A DNA stretch of 64,000 bases, taken from Cryobacterium glaciale (lineage in GTDB: Bacteria; Actinomycetota; Actinomycetes; Actinomycetales; Microbacteriaceae). A program made the translations under genes and the position numbers. Below, one piece after another: positions 44,329 through 54,480 of the stretch. The notes beneath the pieces are model-generated. The model was not told the DNA's origin, ran no database searches, and saw only the letters and a program-made list of their open reading frames with translations. The DNA is taken from assembly GCF_004402535.1 (NCBI RefSeq), contig NZ_SOEY01000019.1, positions 78,446 to 142,445 on the forward strand, given 5' to 3'. The number at the start of each line of letters is the position of its first letter. The first letter of the stretch is position 1.

Positions 44329-44583
44329 GTGCCCGCCTTGCTCAACCTCACGGTCCATGTGAAGCCCGGCAGCCGTAAGGGCCCCCTCGTGGTGGACGAC
44401 CCGGAGAGCACTCCGGAGCACGCCTCTGTGACGGTGTTCCTGCAGCAGCGCGCGGTCGAGGGTGCCGCCAACGACGCGCTCGTAGCACTGCTGGCCAATC
44501 ACTTCAAGGTGGCCAAACGTGATGTGAGCATCATCCGCGGTCATACGTCGAAGATCAAGCACCTGCGCATCGATCGGTCTTAG
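44329..44583 (+). CDS. DUF167 (YggU) family protein
   Basis: 84 residues: VHVKPGSRKGPLV, then VEGAANDALVALLANHFKV and IIRGHTSKIKHLRI, the standard DUF167 pattern of a small alpha/beta fold conserved in bacteria and eukaryotes. No function is established. GTG start with GGAG 4 bases upstream. Confidence 0.88.
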   Translation: MPALLNLTVHVKPGSRKGPLVVDDPESTPEHASVTVFLQQRAVEGAANDALVALLANHFKVAKRDVSIIRGHTSKIKHLRIDRS

Positions 44584-44613
44584 CCGGGGCGCAGGGGCGG
44601 CGCCGGGCAAACC

Positions 44614-44648
44614 GAACGGGACACGACTGCAGCAGCCGCGTCCCGTTC
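44614..44648. terminator. hairpin between the DUF167 and FKBP genes
   Basis: GAACGGGACACG pairs with CGCGTCCCGTTC with one mismatch across an 11-base loop, between two convergent genes. No strong uridine tract on either side; probable shared terminator. Confidence 0.55.
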
Positions 44649-44670
44649 AGGGTGATTCTCGGTACCGCGG

Positions 44671-45042
44671 TTAGCTGACGCCGAGCAGGTCGATGACGAA
44701 GATCAGGGTCTGGCCGGAGAGGCGATGGCCGGAACCGGCCGGGCCGTAGGCGAGGTGCGGCGGCACCACGAGCTTGCGACGTCCGCCGACCTTCATGCCG
44801 GGGATACCTTCCTGCCAGCCCGCGATGAGCGAGCGCAGCGGAAAGTTGATCGACTGGCCGCGGTTCCAGGACGAGTCGAACTCGTCGCCGGACGCGAACT
44901 CGACGCCGAGGTAGTGCACGTCGACGGTGGCGCCGGCGGTCGCCTCAGCGCCATCACCGACGACGACATCGGTGATCTCGAGTTGTTCGGGCGCAGCGCC
45001 CTCCGGGAAGTCAATTTCGGGCTTGGAATTCAAATCAGTCAT
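44671..45042 (-). CDS. FKBP-type peptidyl-prolyl cis-trans isomerase
   Basis: 123 residues, one FKBP domain: VDVHYLGVEFASGDEFDSSW, INFPLRSLIAGWQEGIPGMKVGGRRKLVVPPHLAYGP-type core, and LIFVIDLLGV at the end. Cytoplasmic folding enzyme. Start ATG 45042 after a GGATGGGGGG run. Because of a frameshift upstream, the frame stays open from the PrsW gene into this one, so an automatic caller may report one 599-residue protein. Confidence 0.92.
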   Translation of the reverse strand: MTDLNSKPEIDFPEGAAPEQLEITDVVVGDGAEATAGATVDVHYLGVEFASGDEFDSSWNRGQSINFPLRSLIAGWQEGIPGMKVGGRRKLVVPPHLAYGPAGSGHRLSGQTLIFVIDLLGVS

Positions 45043-45236
45043 CCCCCCATCCAACCCGATTCTGCGCCGGATTGCACGCTGGGCGGGACCCGAAAAAATA
45101 ATGCTTGCGCCCGGCCGCCAGGGGGTGCACTCTAGGTACACACCAACTCGTCGCATCGGGAGAGTCGTCGGCACTGCCACACCACCGAGGCGGCGAGTTT
45201 CTGTTGTCGCTGTCGGATCGTGCAGGCTCGGCGCCT

Positions 45237-46470
45237 CTAGCGTGCCGCTGGCGCCGAGCCGGGCGGTGCCTGCCCGAGCACAGCGGCCCGATGGTGCATC
45301 AGCAGTGTGAGCAGGTGCGCTTCGTGGGCCTGCAGTGCCGGAGCGCTCTGGCCGCGAACGAGGCGGTCGCGCACGAAGGCCAGACGCTTTCGCATCCGCT
45401 ATGAAGTGGCGCATGGCGAGCTTCTTCGGTCGGTCCTGGCGTTTGCCCCAGGCGAGTGCCTGGCGTCGACCGGAACCGGTACCGAGCATCGAGACCTCGG
45501 CCGCGGTGAACCAGCCGGCCTGCGAGTATTCGTGCAGCCGGCGCAGGGTGATGCGGGCCTCCTGCCGACGCAGGAACACCACGACGAGAATGGCAGCGAT
45601 GAACAGGGGCACCTGCACCACCAGGTAGTAATTGAGCACGGACGCGTCGCCGGCGAGCACGAATGTGGCGCCGTTCCAGAGTGCGTGCAGAAACACTGCG
45701 GGAACCAGACCGAGCAGAAAATAACCGACGGCCCCGCCCTTGGTGGCGCCGCGCCGCGCCGCCAGGCCGAGGGCGAGCCCGACGCAGATGGTGAACGTGA
45801 CGTGCGCGAGCGGCGAGAACACCCCGCGTAACAGAAAGGTGATGCCGACGGTCTGCGCGGTGCCCTCGGTGAGGGCCAGCCCGAAATACTGGATATTCTC
45901 CGAGAAGGCAAAGCCGGCGGCGATCGCCCCGGCATAGACGACGCCGTCGATGGGGCCTTCGAAGTGGCGGCGCACCGCCCAGAACAGCACCAGCACTCCG
46001 CAACCCTTGGCCACTTCTTCCACGATGGGCGCCTGAATGACAGCGGATGCGAAATCACTCCCGGCCAGCGCCCCCGCGCTGGCCGCAATCGTGATCTGAA
46101 CCCCGAGGTCGAAGACCAGCGCGCTGACGATGGAGATGCCGGCACCCCAAAGCAGCGCGAAGAGCAGGGCGGGCCGCGGTTCCGGGTCCCAGCGGTCGAT
46201 CCAGCGCACCGCGACCAGCACGAGCGTGAGCGGCACCAGCGCCAGGAGCATCGCGAACAGCAGCGCGCCGCTGCCGAGGAACGTGGTGAGGTAGGCGAAC
46301 ACTGCGAGCAGGGCCAGCCCGGCGAGCACGAGGCCGACCACGGCCACGGCTGTACGGCCACGGCCGCGCGGGGGAAGCGGCTGGTTCCAGACCGATTGCA
46401 CCGAGTTGGGACTCACCTGAACGGGCTGGTGCTCGGCTGGCTGGTGGCCTGGTGGCTGGTCGAGGCGCAT
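45237..46470 (-). CDS. PrsW family intramembrane metalloprotease, with a frameshift near its 3' end
   Basis: About 410 residues with eight or so helices. PrsW motifs: IVEEVAKG (EExxK), GFAFSENIQYF, and a late LHALWNG. Up to residue 352 (AAA codon at 45388-45390) the frame is normal. Beyond it the zero frame becomes Arg/Pro-rich and runs on into the FKBP gene, whereas dropping one A restores KRLAFVRDRLVRGQ and ends at TAG 45239-45237, the expected basic, Leu-rich C-terminus. So the gene has one extra base, a sequencing error, or a programmed shift. PrsW cleaves anti-sigma factors in Bacillus; the role here is unknown. Confidence 0.75.
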
Positions 46471-46512
46471 TACTTGAGGTTAGCGGGGCGGGCGGCTCGG
46501 TCGTCCAACGAA

Positions 46513-47904
46513 TCAGGCGTCGAACATAGTGCCGGGGTTCAGCAGGCCCAGCGGGTCGAAGACCGCTTTGAGCTGGCGTTGCAAGACGAGGCTCGTGTCA
46601 CCGATCTCGTCCCGCAGCCAGCGACGCTTCAGCACGCCGACGCCGTGTTCGCCGGTGAGCGTGCCGCCGAGAGAGAGGGCTGCCTGGAACATCTCGTCGG
46701 CGGCGGCCCAGATCTCGTCTGGCACCGCGGCATCCGCTGCCTCACCCGGCCTGCGGGTGATCACGAAGTTCGGGTGCAGGTTGCCGTCGCCGGCGTGAGC
46801 GACCGTGGGGATGGAAATGCCGGTGCGGGCGCTGATCGAGGCGATCGCATCGAACATCTCGGCCATGCGCGAGCGGGGCACCGACACGTCTTCGATGAGC
46901 ACCTGGCCCAGCTGCTCGAGGGCCGGGTGCATGGCCCGGCGGATGGCCAGCAGCCGGTCACCGGAGGCAGCATCCGTTGAGAGGGTGGCTTCGCCGCCGG
47001 CTTGGCGCAGCACGATGAGAGCAGCCTCGGCTTCGGCGAGCGCCGCCGGCCCGTCGGTCTGCACGAGCAGGAACGCGCCGCGGCTGAGCGGCAACCCGGC
47101 CGACCCCTCAGGGCCGAGGTAGGTCGCCACGTGCCCCAGGGCGACCGGGTCGATCAGTTCCATGACGGCGGGGCGGATGCGTGCGGCCGTGATGGCCGCG
47201 CTGGCCGCGGCCGCCGCCGTGACCGTGTCGAAAACGGCGCCGATCGTGGCGATCGTCCCCTCGGTGAGCGCCCGCACTCGCACGGTCGCCTCGACGATGA
47301 CGCCGAGAGTTCCCTCGGAGCCGGTGAGCAGCGCGGTCAGATCGTAACCGGTGACGCCCTTGACGGTGCGATGCCCGGTGCGCAGCAGGCTGCCGTCGGC
47401 GAGCACGACGGTCAGGCCGAGAACCGCCTCCCGGGTGACCCCGTACTTCGCGCAGAGCAGCCCGCCGGCGTTGGTGGCGATGTTGCCGCCGACGGTGGAG
47501 ATGGCCTTGCTGGCCGGGTCAGGGGCGAACCACAGGTTCTGCCGCGCGAGGGCGTCGTTGAGGTCCTGGTTGATGACGCCGGCTTCGACGACGGCGAGTT
47601 CGTCGTCGGGGTTGATCTCGAGGATGCGGGTCAGTCCGGCCACGCTCAGCACGATGGATCCGTCGGTGCCGCAGGCTCCGCCGGACAGGCCGGTTCCGGC
47701 GCCGCGGGTGACCACGGGGACCCGGAATTCGGTCGCGATGCGCAGCACGGCCTGAACATTATCGACCGTCGTGGCGCGCACGATGGCGAGCGGCGTGCCG
47801 TCGGCGACCCAGCCGGACTTGTCGGTGCGGTGGGCCACGAGGTCGAGGGGGTCGACGCTGACGATCGCGCCGAGCTCGGACTGGAGGCGCCTCAGTGCGT
47901 TCAT
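46513..47904 (-). CDS. FAD-linked oxidase (GlcD / D-lactate dehydrogenase type)
   Basis: 463 residues. The PCMH FAD domain shows VPVVTRGAGTGLSGGACG and STVGGNIATNAGGLLCAKYG, and the C-terminal domain shows HAGDGNLHPNFV and GTLTGEHGVGVLKRRWL. These fit glycolate oxidase subunit D or D-2-hydroxyacid dehydrogenases. No iron-sulfur partner gene (glcF) is adjacent, so a single-subunit enzyme is more likely. Confidence 0.88.
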   Translation of the reverse strand: MNALRRLQSELGAIVSVDPLDLVAHRTDKSGWVADGTPLAIVRATTVDNVQAVLRIATEFRVPVVTRGAGTGLSGGACGTDGSIVLSVAGLTRILEINPDDELAVVEAGVINQDLNDALARQNLWFAPDPASKAISTVGGNIATNAGGLLCAKYGVTREAVLGLTVVLADGSLLRTGHRTVKGVTGYDLTALLTGSEGTLGVIVEATVRVRALTEGTIATIGAVFDTVTAAAAASAAITAARIRPAVMELIDPVALGHVATYLGPEGSAGLPLSRGAFLLVQTDGPAALAEAEAALIVLRQAGGEATLSTDAASGDRLLAIRRAMHPALEQLGQVLIEDVSVPRSRMAEMFDAIASISARTGISIPTVAHAGDGNLHPNFVITRRPGEAADAAVPDEIWAAADEMFQAALSLGGTLTGEHGVGVLKRRWLRDEIGDTSLVLQRQLKAVFDPLGLLNPGTMFDA

Positions 47905-47978
47905 CGTCCCAGCCTATCGAGCCGCTCCATGTCTGATTTCCGCTACCGCCCCGTGGCCGGGCGTGGCAGGCTCGGAGG

Positions 47979-49556
47979 GTGACCACTTCATCCGTCCCCG
48001 CAGCCAGGCATGGCGACCCGGATTTCGCCGAACGCTATCGCATCATGTGCTCGCGGGACACCCGGTTCGATGGCCAGTTCATCACCGGCGTGCACACGAC
48101 CGGCATCTACTGCCGGCCGAGCTGCCCGGCGACGACGCCCCAACCCGGCAACGTGACGTTCTACCTGACCGCGGCGGCCGCCCACGAGGCCGGGCTGCGG
48201 GCCTGCAAACGCTGCCTTCCCGATGCCGTGCCCGGCTCACCGGCCTGGAACATACGAGACGACCTCGCCGCCCGCTCGATGCGACTCATCTCGGACGGCG
48301 TCGTCGAACGTGACGGTGTGACGGGGCTCGCCGCCCGCCTCGGCTACACGCCCCGGCACCTGACCCGGGTGCTCGTGGCCGAGCTGGGTGCCGGTCCGCT
48401 CGCCCTCGCCCGGGCGCACCGAGCCCAGACCGCGCGCCTGTTGCTGCTCGGCACCGACCTGCCGATCACCGACGTGGCCTTCGCCGCCGGCTTCGGCAGT
48501 GTTCGCCAATTCAACGACACCGTCGCGGCCGTCTACGAACGCACCCCGTCCCAAGTCCGCTCCAGTCGCCGCTCCGCGCCCGAGAAGGCCTCCCCCGGAA
48601 TCGCCGAAACGAGGATCATGCTGCAGCTGCCGGCTCGAACGCCGTTCGACGGCGCCGGCGTGCTGCGTTTTCTCGGAACGCGGGCGCTGCCCGGTGTCGA
48701 AATGGCCACGGAGACGAGCTACGCCCGCACGGTGCGGCTGCCGCACGGCACGGGCACAGTAAAGGTGACCCTGTCGGGAACGGATGCTGCCCCCGCGCTG
48801 GCCTGCAGCATCCGCTTGGCGCACCTCACCGACCTGGCACCGCTGGTGAGCCGGATCCGCCGGTTGTTCGACCTCGATGCCGACGCCCAGGCGATCGACC
48901 GCCACCTGGCCGCAGACCCGGCGCTGGGCGCCTCGATCGCGCAGATCCCCGGCATTCGCGTTCCGGGCAGCATGGACGCCGAAGAGACCCTGTTCCGGGC
49001 GCTGATCGGGCAGCAGGTGTCGGTCGCTGCGGCCCGAACCGCGCTGACCAGGCTGATCGACGCACTCGGCGACCGACTGCCCGGTCCCGAGCTGCGGCTG
49101 CTGTTCCCCACCGCGGCGCAGATCGCCGTTGGCGGGCGCGCGGTGTTACGGGGGCCGGGCGCTCGCATCGAGACCATTTTGAGGGTGGCGCAGGCGCTGG
49201 CTTCGGGCGATCTGACGCTGTCCCCCGGGCAGACCCGCGAAGAATTGGAAGGGAGTCTCATCGCGCTGCCCGGAATCGGACCGTGGACGGCCGGGTATGT
49301 GGCTATGCGGGTGCTCGGCAGCCCCGACATCCTGCTGACCAGCGATCTTGCACTGCGGCAGGGTGCCGGCCGGCTCGGCCTTGCGGCGGAACCGCGCTCC
49401 CTTGCTGCGCGCGGGACGGACTGGGCGCCGTGGCGCAGTTACGCCGGAATGCACCTGTGGCGCGCTGCTTCCCCGGTATCCTCCAACCAGACCCACCGAG
49501 GGTTGGAGCACCCCACAGCGCAACCCGCAGGCGAGGCCTTTAAGCTAGAAGAGTGA
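47979..49556 (+). CDS. Ada/AlkA fusion: methyl-phosphotriester sensor and 3-methyladenine DNA glycosylase
   Basis: 525 residues. An Ada zinc domain (GIYCRPSCP and ACKRCLPD, four Cys of which the first accepts methyl groups), an AraC helix-turn-helix (about 110-195), an AlkA N-domain, and an HhH-GPD glycosylase domain ([15 protein letters not shown] with a catalytic Asp after it). It senses DNA methylation damage and excises alkylated bases. Known actinobacterial layout (Ada-AlkA). GTG start with GGAGG immediately before it, so spacing is unusual. The last 35 residues follow no domain. It overlaps the next gene by GTGA. Confidence 0.9.
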   Translation: MTTSSVPAARHGDPDFAERYRIMCSRDTRFDGQFITGVHTTGIYCRPSCPATTPQPGNVTFYLTAAAAHEAGLRACKRCLPDAVPGSPAWNIRDDLAARSMRLISDGVVERDGVTGLAARLGYTPRHLTRVLVAELGAGPLALARAHRAQTARLLLLGTDLPITDVAFAAGFGSVRQFNDTVAAVYERTPSQVRSSRRSAPEKASPGIAETRIMLQLPARTPFDGAGVLRFLGTRALPGVEMATETSYARTVRLPHGTGTVKVTLSGTDAAPALACSIRLAHLTDLAPLVSRIRRLFDLDADAQAIDRHLAADPALGASIAQIPGIRVPGSMDAEETLFRALIGQQVSVAAARTALTRLIDALGDRLPGPELRLLFPTAAQIAVGGRAVLRGPGARIETILRVAQALASGDLTLSPGQTREELEGSLIALPGIGPWTAGYVAMRVLGSPDILLTSDLALRQGAGRLGLAAEPRSLAARGTDWAPWRSYAGMHLWRAASPVSSNQTHRGLEHPTAQPAGEAFKLEE

Positions 49557-50428
49557 AATTTGCGCATTTGAGAGTTGACGGCTCCTCCGTTCCCCGATTG
49601 GCCGTGATCTTCGACGATGCGGCACTGTTCCTCGACGAGGTCATCGACGACGCCCCCCGCGACCTGCAGGACCTGCTGGAACAGGGCGACTCCGGGTACG
49701 AACGTATCCGCGCGGTCAGCCTCGACGCCGTCTCCAACGGGGCCGTACTAACCCCGGTCGACGAGCTGCGGCATTCCTCGGCGGTGCTGCGCCCGCCGCA
49801 GATCATCGCGATCGGCGCGAACTATGCTGCGCATTCCTCCGAGCTGAGCTTGCGACTCGAGTCCGCGGCGACCATTTTCTCGCTCTGGCCCAATTCCCTC
49901 ACCGGGCACGGCTCGACGATCACTTGGCCGCGGGACCTCACCACCCAGGTCGACTACGAAGCCGAACTCGGCGTGATCATCGGTCGCCCAGCGCACAATG
50001 TGTCGGTCGCCAATGCCCTCGACTACGTCTTCGGATACACCGTCGTGAACGACATCACCGCACGCGACCTGCAGTTCTCCGAGGCGCAGTGGTCCCGTTG
50101 CAAGTCCTTCGACGGCTTCACCCCCACCGGTCCGCTCGTCGTCACCGCCGATGAGATCGGCGACCCGCAGAACCTGTGGCTGACCACCCACGTCGACGGT
50201 CGCATTCTGCAGGATGCCTCAAGCGGCGACATGGTGCGCACCGTCGCGGAGATCATCTCCTACCTGTCGAAAACCTCCACGCTGATGCCGGGAACCCTGA
50301 TCTCCACGGGCAGCCCGGGCGGCGCCGGTTACAGCCGCAAGCCACCGATCTTTCTGCGCGAGGGCTCCACAGTGACCATCTCGATCGACAAGATCGGCAT
50401 GCTCACGACGCACTGCCGCGAGATCTAG
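49553..50428 (+). CDS. fumarylacetoacetate hydrolase family protein
   Basis: 291 residues with the FAH C-terminal fold: [20 protein letters not shown] (metal-binding Glu set), [14 protein letters not shown] and [14 protein letters not shown]. Members are hydrolases, decarboxylases or isomerases of oxoacids. The GTG overlaps the ada stop. TAAGCT lies 6 bases upstream and could be a -10 for a leaderless message, without a clear -35. A nearby catabolic locus is on the other strand or further down, so the substrate is unknown. Confidence 0.85.
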   Translation: MKFAHLRVDGSSVPRLAVIFDDAALFLDEVIDDAPRDLQDLLEQGDSGYERIRAVSLDAVSNGAVLTPVDELRHSSAVLRPPQIIAIGANYAAHSSELSLRLESAATIFSLWPNSLTGHGSTITWPRDLTTQVDYEAELGVIIGRPAHNVSVANALDYVFGYTVVNDITARDLQFSEAQWSRCKSFDGFTPTGPLVVTADEIGDPQNLWLTTHVDGRILQDASSGDMVRTVAEIISYLSKTSTLMPGTLISTGSPGGAGYSRKPPIFLREGSTVTISIDKIGMLTTHCREI

Positions 50429-50438
50429 CCGCGCCCGA

Positions 50439-51983
50439 TCAGAGTCGCGGGTCGTCCTTCCCGTCGCGAGCCAGCAGTTCATCCTCGACCGTGCCGCCGT
50501 AGCCATCCGCTTGCGGGTCTCGGTGCAACCCGCCCGAGACGGCGTATTCCTCCTCGGGCGAGAGGACCAGCCGTTTGCGCCCCCAAAAAGCAAAGGCCAG
50601 GAGCATCACCACGTAGACCACGGCGATGGCCGCAATCGCCGGCCGTGCCGGTTCGTTGATGAAGAATCCGAAGAAGATCGCCAGTGAGAGGATGCCGGCG
50701 ATGACGGCACCGGGAACACCCCAGGGGCTGCGGTACGGGCGGGTCGCGTTCGGGAACTTCTTACGCAGCAGCACGAACGACACCATCTGCAGCACGTAGG
50801 CGATCACGGCGCCCCAGACAGCGATATTGAGCACGATGGCTCCGGCGACACCCCCGGCACCGCCGAGGGAATCGACCAGCACGAGTGCGACGAAACCGAT
50901 GATCGCGCCCACGAGCAGGGCGATGGCCGGGGTCTGGCGTTTGCCGGTGAGCGACAGGAACTTCGGGTAGTAGCCGGCACGCGACAGCGAGTACATGTTG
51001 CGTCCGTAGGCGAACATGATCCCCTGCAGCGATGCCAGGAGCCCGATCAGCGCGAACAGGGCCAGCACCGCTGCGGCGCCGTCGCCGACGATTGCCCGGA
51101 ACCCGTCAAGCAGCGGCTCGCCGGCCCCGGCGATCTCGGATGCTCCGACCACTCCGGTGTTGAGGAACAACACGAGCAAGCCGGTCACGATCAGCGTGGT
51201 CCGGGCGATAAGCCCGGCGCGTGGGATATCGCGAACCGGGTTGTGCGATTCCTCGGCGGCCAGCGGAAGTTCCTCGATGCCCAGGAAGAACCACATGGCG
51301 TACGGCAGCGCGAACAGGATCGGGATGATGCCGTGCGGCAGAAAGGCGCTTTGGCCGGCATCCGGTGTGATGTTGAAGAGATTGTCCCAGCTGAACAACC
51401 CGGAGAAAGCGGCCATTACCGAGAACACCAGCAGGATGGCGATGGAGATGATCGCAACGACGATGGCGAATTTGAAGGAGATGGCCGCCCCCGCAGCGTT
51501 GAGTGCGATGAAGGCGACGTACAGGATGAGCCACCACAGCCACGGCGGCAGGGAGACGCCGAGCAGTTCCTGCGTGATCCCGTCGGCGTAGGAAGCCGAG
51601 AAATACACGATGACGGCGGTGGTCGCGACGTACTCGATGGTCTCGGCGAGTCCCGTGACGAACCCACCCCAGGGCCCCATGGCCGCGCGGGCGAACGAGT
51701 AGGCGCCGCCGGTGTGCGGCATCGCGGCCGCCATCTCGCCGATGCTGAAGATCATTCCGTAGTACATGACGATGAGCAGCAGGAAGGCGACCAGCATTCC
51801 GCCGAAACCGGCGAAACCGATTCCAAAGTTCCAGCCCGAAAAGTCCCCGGAGATCACCGCTGCCACGGCCAGTCCCCACAGGCCCCAGATGCCCGCGCTG
51901 CGGGTGAGTCTGCGCTTCTCGAAGTAGCCGGCCTGCGCCGTGGTGTACTTCACGCCCGAAACTTTCAAGGTGTCTTTGGACAT
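50439..51983 (-). CDS. APC family permease, ethanolamine-permease-like
   Basis: 514 residues, about 12 helices. MPHTGGAYSFARAAMGPWGGFVTGL and FLGIEELPLAAEESHNPVRDIPR are typical of the ethanolamine permease branch (Eat). It is divergent from a glutamine-synthetase-like gene that opens an amine catabolic operon, which supports uptake of ethanolamine or another small amine. The ATG at 51983 has AAAGGAA upstream; a longer frame to 52010 is disregarded. Confidence 0.85.
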   Translation of the reverse strand: MSKDTLKVSGVKYTTAQAGYFEKRRLTRSAGIWGLWGLAVAAVISGDFSGWNFGIGFAGFGGMLVAFLLLIVMYYGMIFSIGEMAAAMPHTGGAYSFARAAMGPWGGFVTGLAETIEYVATTAVIVYFSASYADGITQELLGVSLPPWLWWLILYVAFIALNAAGAAISFKFAIVVAIISIAILLVFSVMAAFSGLFSWDNLFNITPDAGQSAFLPHGIIPILFALPYAMWFFLGIEELPLAAEESHNPVRDIPRAGLIARTTLIVTGLLVLFLNTGVVGASEIAGAGEPLLDGFRAIVGDGAAAVLALFALIGLLASLQGIMFAYGRNMYSLSRAGYYPKFLSLTGKRQTPAIALLVGAIIGFVALVLVDSLGGAGGVAGAIVLNIAVWGAVIAYVLQMVSFVLLRKKFPNATRPYRSPWGVPGAVIAGILSLAIFFGFFINEPARPAIAAIAVVYVVMLLAFAFWGRKRLVLSPEEEYAVSGGLHRDPQADGYGGTVEDELLARDGKDDPRL

Positions 51984-52203
51984 CTCAATTCCTTTGCGCT
52001 CGTCGCGCACCCGATGGCGATAGCCAGGCCGGGGCGCAATCGTTCAGTGCGGTTGCCACGATGCTAGGGCGTGAATGGTGCGGTGTATATACCTTTGAAG
52101 AAAATCACGGGCCCTATTCCGGGCGCTAGTCCCGCTCCCCAGCTGGCGAAGTGTGGTCTAATGGTTGAAAATTGCACGATTGACCCGCTCGACGCCCGAA
52201 CCG

Positions 52204-52251
52204 CACCGACTTGACCGCACCGACTCAATGGCACCGACTCAATGGCACCGA
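52204..52251 (+). repeat. 14-bp tandem repeat in the leader of the glutamine-synthetase-like gene
   Basis: CACCGA recurs at 52204, 52218, 52232 and 52246, exactly every 14 bases. The unit CACCGACTCAATGG is perfect in two copies, variant in the first and cut short in the last, where it merges with the GAGGAG ribosome site. The rest of the gap (51984-52203) holds TCTAAT near 52157 and no clear regulator palindrome. Confidence 0.85.
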
Positions 52252-52262
52252 GGAGAAGCTCA

Positions 52263-53630
52263 GTGAATACTCGATCCGGAAACCTCACCCTCGACGAATT
52301 GACCGCTCTGGTTTCCCACCGCGAGATCGACACGGTGATCGTCGCGTTCACCGACATGCAGGGCCGTCTCGTGGGTAAACGACTCTCTGCGCGGCTGTTC
52401 CTGGAGGATGCCGCCGCTCATGGGGCGGAATGCTGCAACTACCTTCTCGCCGTCGACGTTGAGATGAACACGGTCGACGGATATGCCACGTCGAGCTGGT
52501 CGCACGGGTATGGCGATATGGCGATGATCCCCGACCTCGACACGCTGCGTCTGGCCCCGTGGCTGCCCGGAACAGCGCTCGTCACCGCCGACCTGCACTG
52601 GCTTGATGAGAAGCCCGTGCTCGCCTCACCGCGCCAGATTTTACGCCGCCAACTGGACAGGCTGGCCGAACACGGTCTCACTCCGTTCTGTGCGACCGAG
52701 CTCGAGTTCATCGTCTTCGACGACGGGTACCGCGAGGCCTGGAAGAAGGGGTACCACGGCCTCACCCCGGCCAGCGACTACAACATCGATTACTCGCTGC
52801 TGGCATCCACTCGAATGGAACCTCTGCTGCGCGATATTCGCCTCGCCATGGACGGCGCGGGCATGTACTGCGAGGGGGTGAAGGGCGAGTGTAATCTCGG
52901 GCAGCAGGAGATCGGGTTTCGATATGCGACCGCCCTGGCCACCTGTGACAATCATTCCGTTTACAAGAGTGGGGCCAAGGAGATCGCCGACGCCCACGGC
53001 AAGAGCCTCACCTTCATGGCCAAATTCAATGAGCGCGAGGGCAACAGCTGCCACATCCACATCAGCTTGCAGGGGCCGGGCGGTGAACCGGTCTTTCACG
53101 ACGCCCAGGCGGAGCACGGCATGTCGAAGCTGTTCCGACACTTCCTGGCCGGACAGCTTGCGATCATGCGAGAGCTGACCCTGTTCTCCGCCCCCAACAT
53201 CAACTCGTATAAGCGTTACGTTCCGGGTAGTTTCGCGCCGACCGCGCTGGCCTGGGGGCTCGACAATCGCACCTGTGCACTGCGCGTCGTCGGGCACGGC
53301 CCGGCTCTGCGGGTCGAGAACCGGGTTCCCGGCGGTGATGTCAATCAATACCTGGCCGTCGCCGCCCTGATCGCGGCGGGCCTGTACGGCATCGAGCACG
53401 AACTCGAACTGGAGCCTGCCTTCCAGGGAAATGCCTACACCAGCGACGTGCCTCGAGTTCCGTCGTCCCTGCGCGAATCGGCCGAATTGTTCGCCGGTTC
53501 CGCCGTCGCGCGCGAGGCGTTCGGCAACGAGGTCGTGGAGCACTACCTGAACAACGCCCGCATCGAGGTCGACGCTTACGACGCCGCCGTGACCGACTGG
53601 GAGCGGGTGCGTGGCTTTGAACGACTCTGA
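52263..53630 (+). CDS. glutamine-synthetase-like gamma-glutamylamide synthetase
   Basis: 455 residues of the GS family: CATELEFIVFDD, GECNLGQQEIGFRY (metal ligands), GNSCHIHIS and NINSYKRYVPGSFAP, VENRVPGGD. Residue spacing and the neighbouring hydrolase and dehydrogenases match GlnA3/GlnA4/PuuA-type enzymes, which attach glutamate to amines with ATP, rather than nitrogen-assimilating GS. The GTG start follows GAGGAG and the tandem repeat. It overlaps the next gene by 20 bases. Confidence 0.87.
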   Translation: MNTRSGNLTLDELTALVSHREIDTVIVAFTDMQGRLVGKRLSARLFLEDAAAHGAECCNYLLAVDVEMNTVDGYATSSWSHGYGDMAMIPDLDTLRLAPWLPGTALVTADLHWLDEKPVLASPRQILRRQLDRLAEHGLTPFCATELEFIVFDDGYREAWKKGYHGLTPASDYNIDYSLLASTRMEPLLRDIRLAMDGAGMYCEGVKGECNLGQQEIGFRYATALATCDNHSVYKSGAKEIADAHGKSLTFMAKFNEREGNSCHIHISLQGPGGEPVFHDAQAEHGMSKLFRHFLAGQLAIMRELTLFSAPNINSYKRYVPGSFAPTALAWGLDNRTCALRVVGHGPALRVENRVPGGDVNQYLAVAALIAAGLYGIEHELELEPAFQGNAYTSDVPRVPSSLRESAELFAGSAVAREAFGNEVVEHYLNNARIEVDAYDAAVTDWERVRGFERL

Positions 53631-54480
53631 GACTTTGAACGACCCTGAGACTTTCAACGACCCTGAGACTTTAAGCGACTCCGAGACCGGACCGGTGATC
53701 GGCCTGACCACCTATCTCGAACAAGCGCAGACCGGAGTGTGGGATGTGCCGGCCGCTATTCTGCCGCGGGTCTATTTCGACGCAATCACCAACGCCGGCG
53801 GCATCGCCGTGCTGCTGCCGCCCCAACCCGTGAACGCCGCTATCGCCAACCGGGTGCTCGACGGGCTCGACGCCCTGGTCATCACCGGCGGTAAAGACGT
53901 CGATCCGGCTCGCTACGGGCAGGCACCGCACCCCCAGACCGACCTGCCCCGACCCGATCGGGACGCCTGGGAAGAGGTACTGCTGCACCAGGCCATCGCC
54001 CGCGAACTGCCGTTCCTCGGCATCTGTCGGGGTGCGCAGATGCTCAACGTCGCCCTCGGCGGAAGTCTCCACCAGCATCTGCCCGACCTGGTCGGCGACA
54101 CCACCTATCAAGCCGGTAACGGTGTGTTCAATGTCGTCGACGTTGGCATTGAACCAGACTCGACGCTCAGCGCGCTGCTGGGCGGCCAAACGCTTGTGCC
54201 CGCGGTGCCCGTGTACCACCACCAGTCCATCGACCGCGTAGCCGACGGACTGCGGGTGAGCGCCACAACGGATGCCGGCATCGTGCAGGCTGTGGAGCTG
54301 ACGACCGTGCCGTTCGGGATGGCCGTGCAGTGGCATCCGGAGCAGTCGCCCGACGACCTTCGCCTCTTCACCGGACTGGTCACCGCCGCCCGCGACTATC
54401 GAGCGGCAGGCCCGCACCGGGCCAGGCCAGCAACGCATCCGGCACGACCTCACGCAGGGGCAAAAGAGGCAACAGTATGA
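53611..54480 (+). CDS. class I glutamine amidotransferase-like gamma-glutamyl hydrolase (peptidase C26)
   Basis: 289 residues. [15 protein letters not shown] holds the nucleophile Cys, and VQWHPEQSP the His and Glu of the triad. PuuD-type enzymes release free glutamate from gamma-glutamyl compounds. The GTG at 53611 (GGGAG upstream) lies inside the synthetase gene. The first 27 residues are four copies of a 6-residue unit [L/F]-[N/S]-D-[S/P]-E-T made by 18-bp repeats; a later GTG at 53695 would skip them but lacks a ribosome site. Overlaps the next gene by ATGA. Confidence 0.86.
   Translation: MALNDSETLNDPETFNDPETLSDSETGPVIGLTTYLEQAQTGVWDVPAAILPRVYFDAITNAGGIAVLLPPQPVNAAIANRVLDGLDALVITGGKDVDPARYGQAPHPQTDLPRPDRDAWEEVLLHQAIARELPFLGICRGAQMLNVALGGSLHQHLPDLVGDTTYQAGNGVFNVVDVGIEPDSTLSALLGGQTLVPAVPVYHHQSIDRVADGLRVSATTDAGIVQAVELTTVPFGMAVQWHPEQSPDDLRLFTGLVTAARDYRAAGPHRARPATHPARPHAGAKEATV
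53617..53688 (+). repeat. 18-bp tandem repeat, four copies, across a stop codon
   Basis: Units start at 53617, 53635, 53653 and 53671. The first contains the end of the synthetase gene (TTTGAACGACTCTGA), so the array appears to have grown from that gene's 3' end. In the hydrolase frame each unit adds LNDSET or a variant. Unit number should vary among strains. Confidence 0.85.

Noticed and set aside
44671..46470. A true PrsW-FKBP fusion protein
   Set aside because: The joining segment is low-complexity in the literal frame, while a one-base shift restores a normal PrsW end, and FKBP has its own start; kept as a frameshift instead.
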